Notes: generated by a model from the sequence alone, not told the origin. A DNA stretch of 64,000 nt from Phlebotomus papatasi (GCF_024763615.1 NC_077222.1:4712001-4776000), one strand, 5' to 3'. Positions 43,610 to 56,200 are shown, counted from the stretch's first letter. Numbers and translations are program-made.

Positions 43610-46018
43610 CAAATTTCTTTGTGTAAAGTCGAAATAGAACGCTTTTTGGAAATTACCATGACAAAATACTACACAAAGATTATTGTTTATAAATTTTTGA
43701 TTTTTTTACAATCACTTTCATGCGAAATTTCACTTGTACACATCCCAAAAAGATCCAGTAAATTTCTTTGGAAACAATCCTTGAAGCAACCATGACAGAA
43801 TGATTGAAAAAAGTGTGTTAATTGTGTGAAGAGAAAATCTTGTTAATGTTGTAATTGTTGACTTTAACAATGAAGAATAATATCATCAAATTTAAAAAAA
43901 AAAAAACTGAAAATAGACGCGCATTTAATTTTTCCTCGACTTCTTAGGTTATTATCTCAATTCAAATAAAAACCAATATTTAGATCATAAAAAAAATATA
44001 AAGTAAATTTACTTAAAAAAAAGTGAAGATAATTAGGATTACAAGTAGATTTAAGATAGAACAAATTTTGTTGAATGTTATTAGCAAAAGAAACACGCAA
44101 AAGCATTTGAAACAAATGTGAATCCTGTTCAAAATAGTTTATTTTTTAACTTGTTAAAATTAATTTTGCAGAAATTTTATTTAATTCTTGTACATTTTTC
44201 CTCCTGCCCTCGTCATTTTGAAAGTAAGGGGACAACATGGTAGAAGATTTTCTTTTAGTATTTAATAGTGAGAAAATAAACCAAGTATATTTAAAAGAAA
44301 AAACTCTAATTAAGGGTACGTCTTAAAGAATTAATTCGACCAAATGTTATTAGTATGGAGAAGTGTGGTATGAAGAATAAAAACTATCCATCAATATGGA
44401 ATTTTAAATGTATAACGAAAACATCTTTGTTCATTAAAAAATAGCAATCACGAACAATTTATTTTTAGTTGAAAAAAAAAACTAATTCAATCATCTGGAA
44501 CAAAAGTCACTAAAAGAAATAACAAAATGAATAATACTATTTTACCAAAATTCTAGAAACAAATTGTCATCTTTAATTAAACAACTATTTATTTTGCATT
44601 CAAAATTAATCAGACAAGGATGAATCAAATTTCTACAAAAAAAAGAAGAAAATTTAAGGAAAAAGTTAAAAAAAATTGAATTATTTTGTAAAATACTGCC
44701 TTCAAACGCTTTTTACATTGTACAGTTGATTAATTGATGAAGATAAAATGAAGAGAAAAAAATAAACTTAAACATTAGCTTTGCATATTTAAAAAAAAAT
44801 CATTTTTAATTGAAATATAAAAAAATAAAAAAAATAAATAGAAACAGAAAATAATCATTGTCAGTGAAACGGCACAAGAAGAAATTATTGAATATAGAAA
44901 ATTGGATTAAGAGGAAACTTTCAGGAGGAAAGTACGCCTTTGAGAAATAAATTTACTAGGTGACAAGAGAGATGATCTAGTTATGTGTTCAATAAATTAA
45001 ATTAAGATTAAACTTCTGATGTAATCAGTGTGTGAAAAAAAAACAAAACTCTAGTGGATGAGATAAGATTTTCAGACTTTTCATGCATCCTTTCTCAAAA
45101 AAAAAAATCTAATTCTCTCTCATTAAATAAATTTGTCCTTTTACGTGAAAGGAAAATCATACAAAATGATAAAAAAAAATACTGTTACCTATCGTATATC
45201 ACACATATCTTTAAAAAGAGAACGGAAGGAAGAAAGATTAAGAATATTTAGTGAAGAAAGTAAACCAAAAAATCATTACACGCGGCGGCATTAAACTCTA
45301 CATGAAAAAAAATATTATACATTTTAGTGTGAAGACAAAGTGTTAGAGGACTAGATGGTATAAAGAAAAGTAAAAAAAATACTGTAACATTTAAAAGATA
45401 GCTGAAGAAAAGAATCGTTACTTTTACGACTTGATAATTTTTATACTTTGACATACTCTCAAGTTCTTTAGTTCAACTTCAAGGTAATTTTAACAAAAAA
45501 AAAAAGAAAAATGGTAATTATTTGATAAACAATCACAAAAAAAATGAGAAGATGACATAAAAAACTATACTAGCGGATGAAAGTGGTGAAAATAACTATA
45601 ATACTGATATTATACAATTTAAAAAAAAAACAAAGTATATTAAATATATTTAAAAAGAAAAAAACAAATAAGGAAAAAAACAAGAAAAAATATACATTTA
45701 ACTCTATATATACATTATATGATGAAGATGATGAATAATTGAGATTATACATGATCGATTGCTAATTTATTGTGTGCAGAAATAGTTAAACGAAAATAAA
45801 ATGTTAATATTAAAAATACAAGTTTTGTGTTTCCTTTCCACTGATTAAATTTTCTGCTTGGATGTTTCCAGAAATAGTCAAAAACCAATGGATCAGAGCT
45901 TAATCTAGAGGAGGATATTATTACCAAGAGTGGAGCCAGGGTTATAGTAAACCAAACAAAACGTTTTTTTTTCAACGCAAAGATCAAGATTTCTCTCGAA
46001 AAACCGCATAAAATCTAA
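43610..46018. other. Strongly A-rich sequence, no gene recognised
   Basis: The + strand is rich in runs of A with far fewer runs of T between about 43870 and 45760. The short open frames show no recognisable domain. An asymmetry of this kind can mark a transcribed 3' region, but nothing else supports that here. Confidence 0.4.
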
Positions 46019-46044
46019 TACATTTGAACCTCGATAGAGTCGTG

Positions 46045-47659
46045 CCAAAAGTTTGTTGCCTAATGTATTTTCGGCAAACCAATGCAAAAAATGATAGAAA
46101 AAAAATATTTTTTAAAATTTTTCTTTTTGCAAATTTCTTGCCTATAATCTGTAGATCATGCTTATGTATTTCGAAAAAAATCTTTCATTTTATTTCATAT
46201 AACATATTTTTGTTTTACAAGAAATTTGTTGATTTTTCATGCGTCATAAGTTTGTTGCCTCATTTGAAAAGTTACTCAAAATGGTCAAAAACATGCAACT
46301 AACTTAAAATAAACCGGCTATATTTTGAGTTTATGTCATTTGAGACGCCAATGGTGGATTTGGGACATTTCTAAGGTTGTCTATGGTAAATATAAAAGTG
46401 ATGATAAATAACAAGAAATAATCTGTTTTTTTTTGGTTAAAATGACATGTTAGAAGGAGTTAAAAGGTGGAAAATCGTCCAGAGATACTACAGGAATGAA
46501 TCTGTGTCGTCAATTATGAAATTTTATGGAAAATCACGACAAGTTATACACAAAATATTCAAATATTATAGTAATGAGGCACGAATACATCTGAAAAACG
46601 CTACTGGCTGACCTAGGGTATCGGCTCAGAAGGTTGATAGCAGCATTGTAAGTATCTCTGATAGTGACCCAATAATGTCTTCTTCATAAATTGAAAGACA
46701 GTTGGTTGCTGAAGGGACCCAGGTCCCTACTGTTACAAAAACAAGCCCATATTGAAAGAAAATGCTAATGTTTAGGTGGCTCGCAATATTTCATTGGTAA
46801 GCAAGACCAATCTGGATAAAAGGTTGTAGATTTACTTGAAACATGTTAAATAAGTAAAACTACAACCTTTTATCCAGATTAGACTAGCTGACCAATGGAA
46901 TATTGCTAGTCACCCAAATGTTCTGACCATTTGCTCTTGATTTTTATAACAGTAAGGACCTGTGTCCCTTCAGCAACCAACTGAATGTGAAGTTTTGGAG
47001 CAGACATCATAAAGTCATTATCAAAGATACTTTATAATGCTTTTATCGACCATTTGAGTCGAAATGCTAGGACTGCCATTGGCGTTTCTTAGATGTGGTC
47101 GTGCCTTATCACCGGATATTTTGACGATTTTATGTATATCCTGTGGAGATTTTCCATAAAATTAAACAATTGACGAAGAAGATTCATTCCGGCAGTATAT
47201 CTGGACCATTTCCCTCTTTTTAACTTTTTGTTATATGCAATTTTTAACCTAAATTATAAATTATTAAAAAAAAACAGTTTATTTCTTGTTATTTATCATC
47301 ACTTTTATACACATGTATTTACCATAACCAACTTTAAAAATGTTCAAACCCACCATTGGCGTCTCAAATGACATAAACTCAAAATATAGTCGGTTTATTT
47401 TAAGTTAGTAGCATGTTTTTCATCATTTTGATTAACTTTTTTAATAAGACAACAAACTTTTGACGCATGAAAAATGAACAACTTTTGGAAAACAATAATT
47501 TTTTATATGGAATAAAATGAAACAACTTTTTCGAAATACATAAGTAAGATCTACGGATTACAGGCAACTAATTTGCAAAAAGAAAAATTTAAAAAAATAA
47601 TTTTTACTATCATTTTTTGCACCTGATTACCCGAAAATACATTAGGCAACAAAGTTTGG
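46045..47659. mobile_element. 1.6-kb palindrome made from two half Tc1-like transposons
   Basis: Two arms of about 0.8 kb pair imperfectly around a centre near 46845. Terminal words are ccaaaagtttgttgcctaat and its inverse. Each arm holds the 5' half of a Tc1/mariner-like element, including the start of its transposase. The arms differ by many substitutions and small indels, so the event is old. Confidence 0.85.
46447..46745 (+). pseudogene. Tc1-like transposase N-terminal fragment
   Basis: An ATG opens MLEGVKRWKIVQRYYRNESV, followed by the helix-turn-helix-like SSIMKFYGKSRQVIHKIF. In-frame stops interrupt the rest, and no catalytic domain is reached before the palindrome centre. A more decayed mirror copy lies on the minus strand at about 46960-47257. 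Confidence 0.65.
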
Positions 47660-47939
47660 ACAGCTCCTGTAATTATTTCTAGGCTTGTTGACCTTGTTGG
47701 ATCCGTTGACAGTCTTAGAATCCGAGAAACGTAAATTAAAATGACAAATTTTAATAAAAATGTTGTATTATTTTATGTTTGTATTAGAATATTTTACTAA
47801 ATAAATCTATAAATTATAATATAAAAGATCGTATTTGGGTCGAAATTGACACTACCGAAGTCTACAGAATGATAAAATGGCTTATAACACTATTGAAGAT
47901 TTACTCTGTCAGGGGTTGACTCTATCGAGGTCACACTGT

Positions 47940-48700
47940 ATTAATTCAATCTTAGTGTTTCACTCTAACTTTATTGTTGTACATTTTAAGGGAATCCTGT
48001 GACACAATGTGGAGGGCTTTTCCTTCTAAATTTGTAAGACTTAAATATCCTTGTGTGTAAATACATGTTAATCCTAAACAGTCTTACAACTCTTGGAAAA
48101 TTAATGTAATACGAATTTGAAATGCATCCTCTTAACTTAAAAAGATCTTCCTACAAATTTTATAACAGTTTATGCTGATTAGTCAGCATCTTGGATATGA
48201 TGTGCTAAATAAATTCAACACAAACTAGAATTTCCCCCAAATGTTTCATCCTTGTTTCAAGTAGAATACGTAGGACTTACCCAAGAAACCCTCCATTTGT
48301 TATACACAAACTGTTATAAATATTTCTGTTTAAACAATTAAGAGGTTAAAATCAAGTATCGTCTCTTGAAATAAGAGATATTCACGCTCTGCTAAAAAAA
48401 TATATATAAATTCAATTTAATATTCTAAAGAGATATTCTATAAAACATTCTTAGAAAAACGCCAGTTCATCAAAATGCGTAATTCCAAAATTTCCTTGAA
48501 ATAAACAAACTCTTTAAAAACACTTTGTATTAAATTTCTCATAAATATTCCTTCCAATTATTCCAGTGGAAAAAATCCCTATCAATATTTTTTTTATTCC
48601 TCACAATCAAAATAATTTTCACACACTCCGAATATATAGATTTTTTTTTCCAACGTCAAAAACGAGGAAAAACCCGCTTAAATAATTAAGAGATTAAATA
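47940..48700. other. AT-rich intergenic sequence
   Basis: No gene, repeat or element is recognised here. Confidence 0.5.
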
Positions 48701-48719
48701 TTTTAACATGGGAAATTTA

Positions 48720-49270
48720 GTGGCGGACGAGTGTGAGGAAAAGCAAATAAAGTAAACTAACGAGAGTATCAATTAAACGTCGCGCTGATAGGAAAAATAG
48801 CTCCATGGAAGAGCAGAAAAAATACACGTGCTGCGGGGACAATTAAAAAATTGGTGCACAAGCAGAAGCGAGGAAAAAATCACTCACTGGACACATTGCC
48901 GGAAAGCCTCATCCCTCAAACCATGTGGTGGACATCAGTAAAGAGAGAGAAAAAAAAAACCTACAACACACATCTCCCTCCCTAGAAAATTATCCGCTGG
49001 TGCGTTTCCATCGTGCCCTGACCACGTTCAATTCCCACCCAAAAACTCCGCCAACATTCACCAAAGTCACCCTACCCTGCCGGAGACAGACTGGGGGCTC
49101 TGTGGTGAGTGGGTGGATGAAGCACAGCGGGAAAGAGCTTTTCGACGAGTGGGCGGCTGAAGTGACCGCCCAAGCCATCCGCCAGAGAATCAACCAACCG
49201 ACAGAACCGCTGGCGAAACATTGTGTGCACTCTCATATCAAAGTTGCCAAAAAAAATAAACGAATTTTCT
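48720..49270. other. GC-richer unique island, possible promoter or non-coding exon
   Basis: Between 48720 and 49265 the base composition rises well above the surroundings. Overlapping open frames exist on both strands (115 codons on +, 79 on -), neither with a known domain. No inverted ends are seen, so it is not evidently a transposon. It could be the 5' end of a gene whose remainder lies outside the recognisable sequence. Confidence 0.3.
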
Positions 49271-49319
49271 AGATAAAGATAATGATAAAACGCTGGAGGT
49301 GAATTTGGCATTAGAGACC

Positions 49320-49676
49320 CATTTAGACTCAGCTCATCTTTGAATTGGGGCAGCTTTGAACTTGAGTTTTTTTTCTAGTATTTTTAATTGGGATTGAGCC
49401 TTATCATAATGTAATGCCCTGGACAGACTTACGACTTAAATCGGGAGATGGTTCAGTGGGAATTAATGGGAATGCAGCCTAATCATAATTTTGATTAGAA
49501 TTACGCTTTAAGCCGTCTTTCAGTTTAAGCCGTACATGTGTCTAGCACATAATTCAGCTTCGTAATTGGATTGTGAAGCTAAATTATATCATGGTGAAGT
49601 CCAGTTTCATTCAAAAATAGAAGAAAAAAGCCCAATTTCAAAGCTGCCTCAATTCAAATACGCCCCACTTTTCCCT
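49320..49676. mobile_element. TA|GGGGG-type MITE, copy 2, with internal insert
   Basis: It shares tttgaattggggcagctttg, ttgggattgagccttatcat and the mirrored aaagctgcc, cgccccacttttcccta with the copies at 8711-8880 and 63650-63851. A segment of about 130 bases (roughly 49420-49560) absent from the others lies between its halves. Confidence 0.7.
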
Positions 49677-49800
49677 ATTTACTGATTCGAAATGTCCCTT
49701 TCGTAACAAGGATCCCTCACTGAATTTTACCCACTTCAGATTGCGTACAAAATATTCTCTGAAAAGCTTTAAGCTTTCTTAAATCAGTGATAACGCTAAC

Positions 49801-51099
49801 CAAAGCGTGTCCGAAATTTAAATTCCAAGTTTTCGACATGAAGTTAGTCACAATAGGAATTGAGTTTTGTTTCGTTTTTTTTCACGTTTCAAGAGAATTT
49901 CGTCAGCTTTTCATTTCTGAAAAAAAAATATTGAAAAAGGTTGTGTTTTGGCTGAGAAAAGTGATAAAAATGGAGAATCTGCGCAAATTGATCGTGGATA
50001 TGTATCTAAAGAATCCAAAAGCGAGGTATTCTCAAATCGGAAGGGTCACCGGAAAGTGTCCATCCACGGTGCGAAGGGTTATATTACGCTTCAAGGAACT
50101 CAAGACTGTTGTTCGAAAGCCAGGATGTGGCAGAAAACCTAGAGCTGTAGACAAGAGGATGAAGAAGAGAGTGTTGGCGCTTTTCCAGAAGCAACCTTGC
50201 CTTTCAGTCAGAAATGTGAGCAAAAAACTGGGTATCTCCAAGAGCTTAGTGCAGAGAATCAAAGAGAATAACGGATTGATAACGTACAAAGTTCAAGCTG
50301 CTCCCCATCGCCCGGACAAGTAGAGGCAAAGTAGCAAAACGAGGTCGAGAAATCTGAGTGATCGAGTTTTGAAAGGCTTTCAAGGATGCATTTTGATGGA
50401 CGACGAAACTGTCGTAAAAGGTGAATTTACTCAGTTGCCCGGCCAACAGTTTTACACGGCGAAGACTCGTACAGGTGTAGCCAGCAAGTTCAAGTTCAAA
50501 GAGTACGACAAGTTCCCGAAGAAATATGTGCTTTGGATGGCAATCTGCTCTTGTGGACGTCGCAGCGAAGAATTTTTCATGGCAGGGACGATGAACGAGG
50601 ATATCTACCTTAAAGAGTACCTCCAAAAACGACTTTTGCCACGACATCCCTTCTCTATTTTGGCCTGATTTGGCATCATGTCATTACGCGAAAGCCACCC
50701 TGGAATGGTTTGCCAACAACAATGTAAAATATGTAGATAAGAAGGTCAACCCGCCCTGCACTCCAGAAGTCCGCTCTGTCATTGAGAAATACTGGGGAAT
50801 TTTGATAGGAGACTTGAAGAAGAAGGCTAATCCAGCCAAAGATTTGCAGGACTTCGCACGAAAGTGGAAGAAAGTCGTCAGAGATCGTGAGGACGACCTT
50901 GTCCAGAGCCTTATGAGGGGGAGTAAAGAAGATGGTGCGAGATTTCGCGGAAAAACCGCTTGAATAAAAAAACCATAAAGTGGGTTTGAATCACAATGAA
51001 ATACCCTTTCAAGAAATATAAATAGTATTTTTATATGTACTATAGTTTTTTAATTAGTCATATTTGTGTTCTTGCCATTTAAATTCGGGACACGCTTTA
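49801..51099 (+). mobile_element. Tc1/mariner-type transposon, 1.3 kb
   Basis: Inverted ends caaagcgtgtccgaaattta (49801) and taaattcgggacacgctt (51082) enclose a single transposase gene. The length is usual for the superfamily. The element lies between two MITE-rich stretches and far from any recognised gene. Confidence 0.85.
49970..50963 (+). pseudogene. Tc1/mariner-type transposase, broken
   Basis: This gene would cut and paste its element through a DDE/D catalytic domain. From the ATG at 49970, the N-terminal 100 codons hold two helix-turn-helix units (YSQIGRVTGKCPSTVRRVIL and LSVRNVSKKLGISKSLVQRI) with a GCGRKP basic hinge. The first catalytic Asp is in ILMDDETVVKGEF, the second in FWPDLASCHY, and the Glu in VIEKYWGIL, with 38 residues between the last two by my count. 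Two lesions are visible: a TAG at 50321-50323 in the frame and a frameshift between about 50640 and 50670, just before the second catalytic Asp. The rest is well preserved, so inactivation looks recent. It has no relation to brp. Confidence 0.9.
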
Positions 51100-51860
51100 T
51101 AAACATCGAAACTTTTATATTTTTACCTTTCGAAATGTGTTTTTTAATGAGTTAGCTCTTTGTCGTTCTAAATGATGTGCAAATTTTGCTGAAATTAGAA
51201 TGACAAGGGATCAACTTGCTTGAGTTAGTCCCCTGTTTTACAAAAATTTGAACGATGAATATATTTTGTGCCCCTTTACTTCAAACAAAATTATGCAAGT
51301 AATCAAAAAGATTAAAATTTTAAAAACTTTTCTACTAACGAAAATTAATGACTTATATCATCTGAAAATGTATTAAATTGTCTTTCTAAGTGCATTAGAA
51401 TCTCAAAATCGCAAAAAAGTGAGTTGACCCCTTGTAATTTCCAAGGAGCGATATTGAGTTGCCATCGACATGGAGGTTAAACGTTAAGAGATATCAACTC
51501 CCGGTCTTCGGTGACCCCTAAAAAAACATTAACGCAGGATGTTTTTTCTATCTCCCGTTCCTTTGTCCTCCTATTAATTTATAATTTTTAATTTCTTTTA
51601 ATAATACTTTTCTTCATAGAAGGATGAAATAGAGAGTAAGTGTGGTTTTCTATTTTTATTCAAGACATACTTGGAGAGTTATAATAGATATTAGGGAGTT
51701 TTTGTCTCGGAAACGAACCACTATGCGAGATTTACCAAGACTAACTTGTGCATAGCACAATGGTACGTATTTCGAATTATCCACTTTTAAACGAGAGTTT
51801 CGGTATTTACTTTTCTATCGATTGAAGTGCGCAATGCAATTGGTTAAGGTCGTGCCAAAG
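51100..51860. other. Intergenic sequence
   Basis: Words such as gagttgaccccttg and atgacaagggatcaacttgc suggest inverted fragments of an old element between 51160 and 51440. Nothing more definite is seen. Confidence 0.35.
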
Positions 51861-51869
51861 AGAGCTTAT

Positions 51870-51942
51870 GGCTTCTAAAGCTTAATTAGTAGAGCTCTCG
51901 TCAAGGTAACGAGAGATCCCCAGTTCGAGTCTGGGAGAAAAC
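51870..51942 (+). tRNA. tRNA-like sequence, probably a pseudogene or SINE head
   Basis: The T arm is perfect (CCCAG TTCGAGT CTGGG, 51918-51935). A D-arm-like agcttaattagtagagct precedes it, and the acceptor stem pairs at 5 of 7 positions. The anticodon stem (CTCG/CGAG) leaves a 9-base loop, tcaaggtaa, instead of 7, so no anticodon can be assigned. A second A-box-like stretch (gcaattggttaaggtcgtgc) lies just upstream. Confidence 0.4.
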
Positions 51943-51989
51943 AGGGGCAGAATGATATCTTTTTGATACTATCGAATCGATAATGTCGA

Positions 51990-54010
51990 TAGACCTGTAT
52001 CTGAGAGATTTAGTAACTGATGACTTTTTACACATTATTATTAAACCATTTATTGTAGGAGTTATTTATCGTAGGTTTTTTTTTCTATTTCCACTCTGAA
52101 GAAGACTGGAATATTTAAGTATCACTTGCTCTGATTGACGGTTCTGTGTACATAAACGCAAGTCGTATTGAACAAAAAGTTTACAAAATTCTTATTAGAA
52201 GGAAGAGTAGATAAAATTTGGAGGAAGAATACTCTTCTAAAGAACATTTTGCCTGGTTATATTTTGTATATATTATGAAGCTATTTTCGTGTCTCTGTAC
52301 GCAAGAGGAAAAGTGTCTTGGGTTGACAGAAAATGGCGTATTGTACGAGATAATTGGTATTAATCGTGGCTAAATTTCTGGTTCTAACCAACCAGGTATC
52401 AATCTCCAAATTAGATAGGCAATTAATGCAGTCTTGACAAAAATACCAGTATCTATGACAAAAATATCAGTAGCCCTTTGAAGATCCTTCTAATTCTCAA
52501 ACATTTAATAATTTTAAACGGAAAGTTCTCTAATAATCTACTATCTAGATCCTTTGCAGATCTGAGTTTGAGTGAATCAGGAGTGGACCGAGTGGACCAG
52601 AATCCTCTCCGCAAGTCCCTAAACCCGAAAAAACTGCTACAACCGAGTGGGAAATCTAACCCTTGTGACAGGAGAAATGTAAATTTCGGAAAAAAATAGT
52701 CCCCCAATTCGACCCCAGGATCCACCACAGACGTTCCTCAGCCCATCCCATCGAGTCACTTTTATTGGTTTCCCGACATTCGGCACTGTTTTGCATTTCA
52801 CCACCCATTCCATCGAGATTTTTTTCTGCCTGTCTTCTCTGGAGGATTTTTCTCGTGACTTTTCCTCACCCTCTCTATTTACCATCACTTCGGGGGGATT
52901 TTTTTTATGTTTGCTCTCCCTCATACCCTCAAAAAAAAATTCCTATTTGATATCACTGTGACTCTGTGCAATACTCACTATTTTCTCCACTTTTCCGCTT
53001 TTCTCTCCTGAACCATCTTTCTTCATCCGATACGTACGCTATATCACTCCACGTTCCTCACTCTCCTCCTTCGCCATTTCTATGTCTGTTGCACCTGTTG
53101 ATTTTGCACAATATTTTTTGTTCTCCCACTTCCTTTTTTCTCTAGTTTTTCCTCTCCTACCCCACACATATATACTCACTTTTTTTTCCACATAGCACCA
53201 CAAATTTTCCGTGTGGCATTGCAGGAGACTGAGAGCCAATGATTCAGAGGTTTGAGGACTTGTGTGTGCATCCAGTAAATTTTTTTTCTCATCCCTCCCT
53301 CAATCGTCCATGGCTTTTCCGGTTGCAGAAAAATTCCAGGCCACAAATGTCAATAGACATCCATATCCACTTTAATTTACCATCCGAATATTGGCATGGC
53401 ATTTCAATTGCCAGTCATTTAGCGGTGGATCTCCGGTGTCAGCGGCAAGAGGCGAAAAAGACCACCAAGTTCCTGGAAACATGAATTTCCTGAAAGGATG
53501 AAAACACGATTTTTTTCCCATCAACTCAAAAAAAAGTGTTACATCGTTTTTGCCCCACACAGTCACTTTTTCTGCATTTCCCTCAAAATATTGTGAAAAA
53601 TGAGCGCGATGAAAGGAAAAGTGGCGCTTTTTTTTTCGCTGGTAGAAGTGGAAAGCGATTAAATTTAAATGGATCAAAAAATCACTGAAGAGTATCTTTT
53701 CAACGACTTTCGCCTTTTATGGCCATGACAATTTTTCATTGTCTAAAAGAAGGGTAAAGTATCATGAGCTTTTTAACGCCTCGTTGAAAGATCTATACAC
53801 AACAGATATAAGATCTCTTGACTTCAAATAAGGTTCTTTGGAGATAAAACAGGACCTTTATTTTTAAATTAAATATACGTAATAAGCTTTTGAATATTGG
53901 TATTTTTTTAAAGATAGAATTGTTAATGTGGATATTCAAAATATCTTTCCAATTCCCATGCACTTAAAGAACTGCCCCAAAAAAAGTACATATCTTTTTT
54001 TGAGCTATTT
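51990..54010. other. Intergenic sequence, pyrimidine-rich in 52730-53230
   Basis: Composition shifts to C+T on the + strand between about 52700 and 53240. The short open frames on both strands are without domains. No element ends are recognised. Confidence 0.4.
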
Positions 54011-54014
54011 GTAC

Positions 54015-54194
54015 TATAGGGGAGGTTTTCCAGGCTTTGTACATACTCTGGTTTCGAACACTTTATGTTTTACCCATATTCCTTCAATTAATCTGACCAA
54101 ATGACAATATATTTTAATATCTAGTCTTAAGTCACACATTTTCTGAAAAAAAAAAAATCAGAATGTGTGCTAATCCTGGAAAACATCCCCTATG
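54015..54194. mobile_element. TA|GGGGAGGTTTTCCAGG MITE
   Basis: The ends ataggggaggttttccagg and cctggaaaacatcccctat are inverted, with the G and C runs next to TA. The 180-bp element is non-coding. Confidence 0.8.
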
Positions 54195-54684
54195 TATCTA
54201 AAAAATGAGTTACATAAAAGAATAATTTTAATCGTTTGAGATTCAATTCCATCCTTTAATACGATTAACAAGAATAAAAGTTCTTTGAGTGATCATTTTG
54301 ATAGATTTTTTTTTGAGGACAAGAAAAATTCCCTCCTGGTTTTAGTCTGGAAGACTAAACTGCGGACCTCTCGCTATCTTAGAAATTTAATATGCCTTGA
54401 TATGTAATCCAAAATTGGCATAAAATTTTGGCAGAAATTCTCACTCAGACCGGATGATCCAATATAATTGAGAAATTATACAGGATCATCCTGATCTAAG
54501 ATCTAAGATATTATAAGAGCGATCCCCAGGTTAATCCTGAGTGGATGCAGGAATATTGCCTCTCACTACTCTAGAGAGTATTAGGATTTTTGTGTTGATG
54601 TGATTCTTGACTGACAAGATTCTCAGTAAAGATCGTTCTGATCCTTGGAAAAGTATCATGAAAAATAGGGTGGAGTCATCACTT

Positions 54685-54962
54685 CGTCACTCAATGGGTC
54701 AAGTGATAGAGCATTCGCCCTATGATGCAAGTGTCCCAGTCCCAGGTTAGAATGTCTTTTAGGTCATCAGAAATTTTTCTGGCGTTAAAGGTGTTCGGAT
54801 TGCATCCAATGAGCTTCACTGCCCTTGATTCCACAAGGCATGGGACTGACAGCCCCATACCTGTATAAGGAAAAAATAATAATGTATCTACCGAACCTCC
54901 CCTTGAGGAAAGGCCTAAATTCCTCCATGGAACGTTGTGCCACTATTATTATTATTATTATC
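54685..54962 (+). mobile_element. tRNA-derived SINE with (ATT)n tail
   Basis: A tRNA-like head carries an A-box-like tcaagtgatagagcattc (54699-54716) and a B-box-like caggttagaatgtc (54743-54756). It is followed by a body of about 150 bases (ggattgcatccaatgagc, ctccatggaacgttgtgcca) and a tail of attatt repeats ending at 54962. This layout is that of an insect SINE; I cannot name the family with certainty. Confidence 0.75.
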
Positions 54963-55963
54963 ATCACTTATGTATGGGCGTATACTTACGGAAAGCTGGC
55001 AGAAATCTTTAATCTTTATCTAAAACAGATTTTGAAAAATCACAAAAATGTCAATCATATCATAAACTGCTAGTTTTATGAATTTTCTAAATTTATTTTA
55101 GGTTAAATTTTAGGTTGTCCGTAAATATATAACGCCCATAAGTTAAGTTAAGTTTAATTACGACTAAATGTAACTTCAACTTAAGGGGGAAGTCTGAATT
55201 ATAAGGCCAAAAAAAGATTTTTTATTGCTTAAATATTTACATAAACCATCTAAGATACCAAAAGAAAAATAAGACAATCATTCTAAGTTTGCTTCGAACT
55301 AATCGCGATTTTTTAGAACCACGGATATATTTTGGGTTTCGTAATTAAGACTCCTCCCTTAGAACTCACGATATTCTTTTCTCAATTGAACGGAGGACAA
55401 TTGTTATACTTTTTATGCACGGAATGCACGCATACGATAGGTTTTTTTTTTTATCTAAAGTGGGAATAATATTTTTATGATTTGGAAAATATCTTTAGTA
55501 GAGTAAATGTCTTAATTCAAAACCATTTGCAGACTCTTTAACTTTAACAGAAGATTTAACACAATAAGTTTATTTTTTTTTCTGAAGAAAATTACAAATT
55601 TGCTCCTTGACTCTTCTAGAATGTTACTGTTTAGTGAAAATTCTTTAAATATAATTTGAAAACTTCTTAAATACAAGAAAAATACGCGAATGTAAAATGC
55701 TGCTATTGGAAACAAATTAATCCAAATGGAGACAAGGAAAATTTTCTAATTGGAGACAAACAGTGTTAGTGAAACCGCGACGAAAGACTTCCAAAATCTT
55801 GTTGAGTTGCACTTGAGCGCAGGATTTGTTCTTATTCTTGGTATTTTCTCCTTTCCCATCTAAAACAATAAGAAAATTTCTCCAAAAAATCATATTTCCG
55901 GGGTTTCCTATTGAAGCATTTGAAGACACTTCAGAGAAATCCTTTTTGTTCACGAAATAGGTA
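54963..55963. other. AT-rich intergenic sequence
   Basis: No gene or element is recognised. A short ttaagttaagt run occurs near 55140. Confidence 0.45.
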
Positions 55964-56200
55964 AGGTAAAGTACCCTCTAGTCGGCCGGTTTCTCAACTC
56001 GGCCAGTTGAATTATTTAACCAATTTATTAACGTTTTATAGTCAACTTCTATGAAATTTTCATTGATTTACGTTATATATAATATAATACACCTTATAAT
56101 GTTAAATCGGTAAGACCATATTATAAGAAATCTAAGTAAATTGAATAAATAGTCGCACTGGCCGAGTTGAGAAACCGGCCGACTACAGAGTACTTTACCT
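55964..56200. mobile_element. MITE with GTCGGCCGGTTTCTCAACTC ends
   Basis: The left end aggtaaagtaccctctagtc then ggccggtttctcaactcggcc is mirrored at 56157-56200. The inverted repeat is about 45 bases long and the interior is AT-rich. Confidence 0.85.

Larger units (their letters stand above)
46021..47938. mobile_element. Pogo/Tigger-type element split by a Tc1-like palindrome
   Basis: The left end catttgaacctcgatagagt and the right end gactctatcgaggtcacact are inverted, each next to TA. Such ACCTCGATAGAGTC ends are typical of pogo/Tigger elements. Only 24 bases of the left side precede the inserted palindrome at 46045-47659. The right remainder (47660-47938) is AT-rich and non-coding. Confidence 0.65.

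Noticed and set aside
45248..45752. Minus-strand hydrophobic frames (Phe/Leu/Ile/Tyr-rich), tested as membrane proteins
   Set aside because: They are products of poly-A-rich + strand sequence; there are no charged borders, signal features or neighbouring exons.
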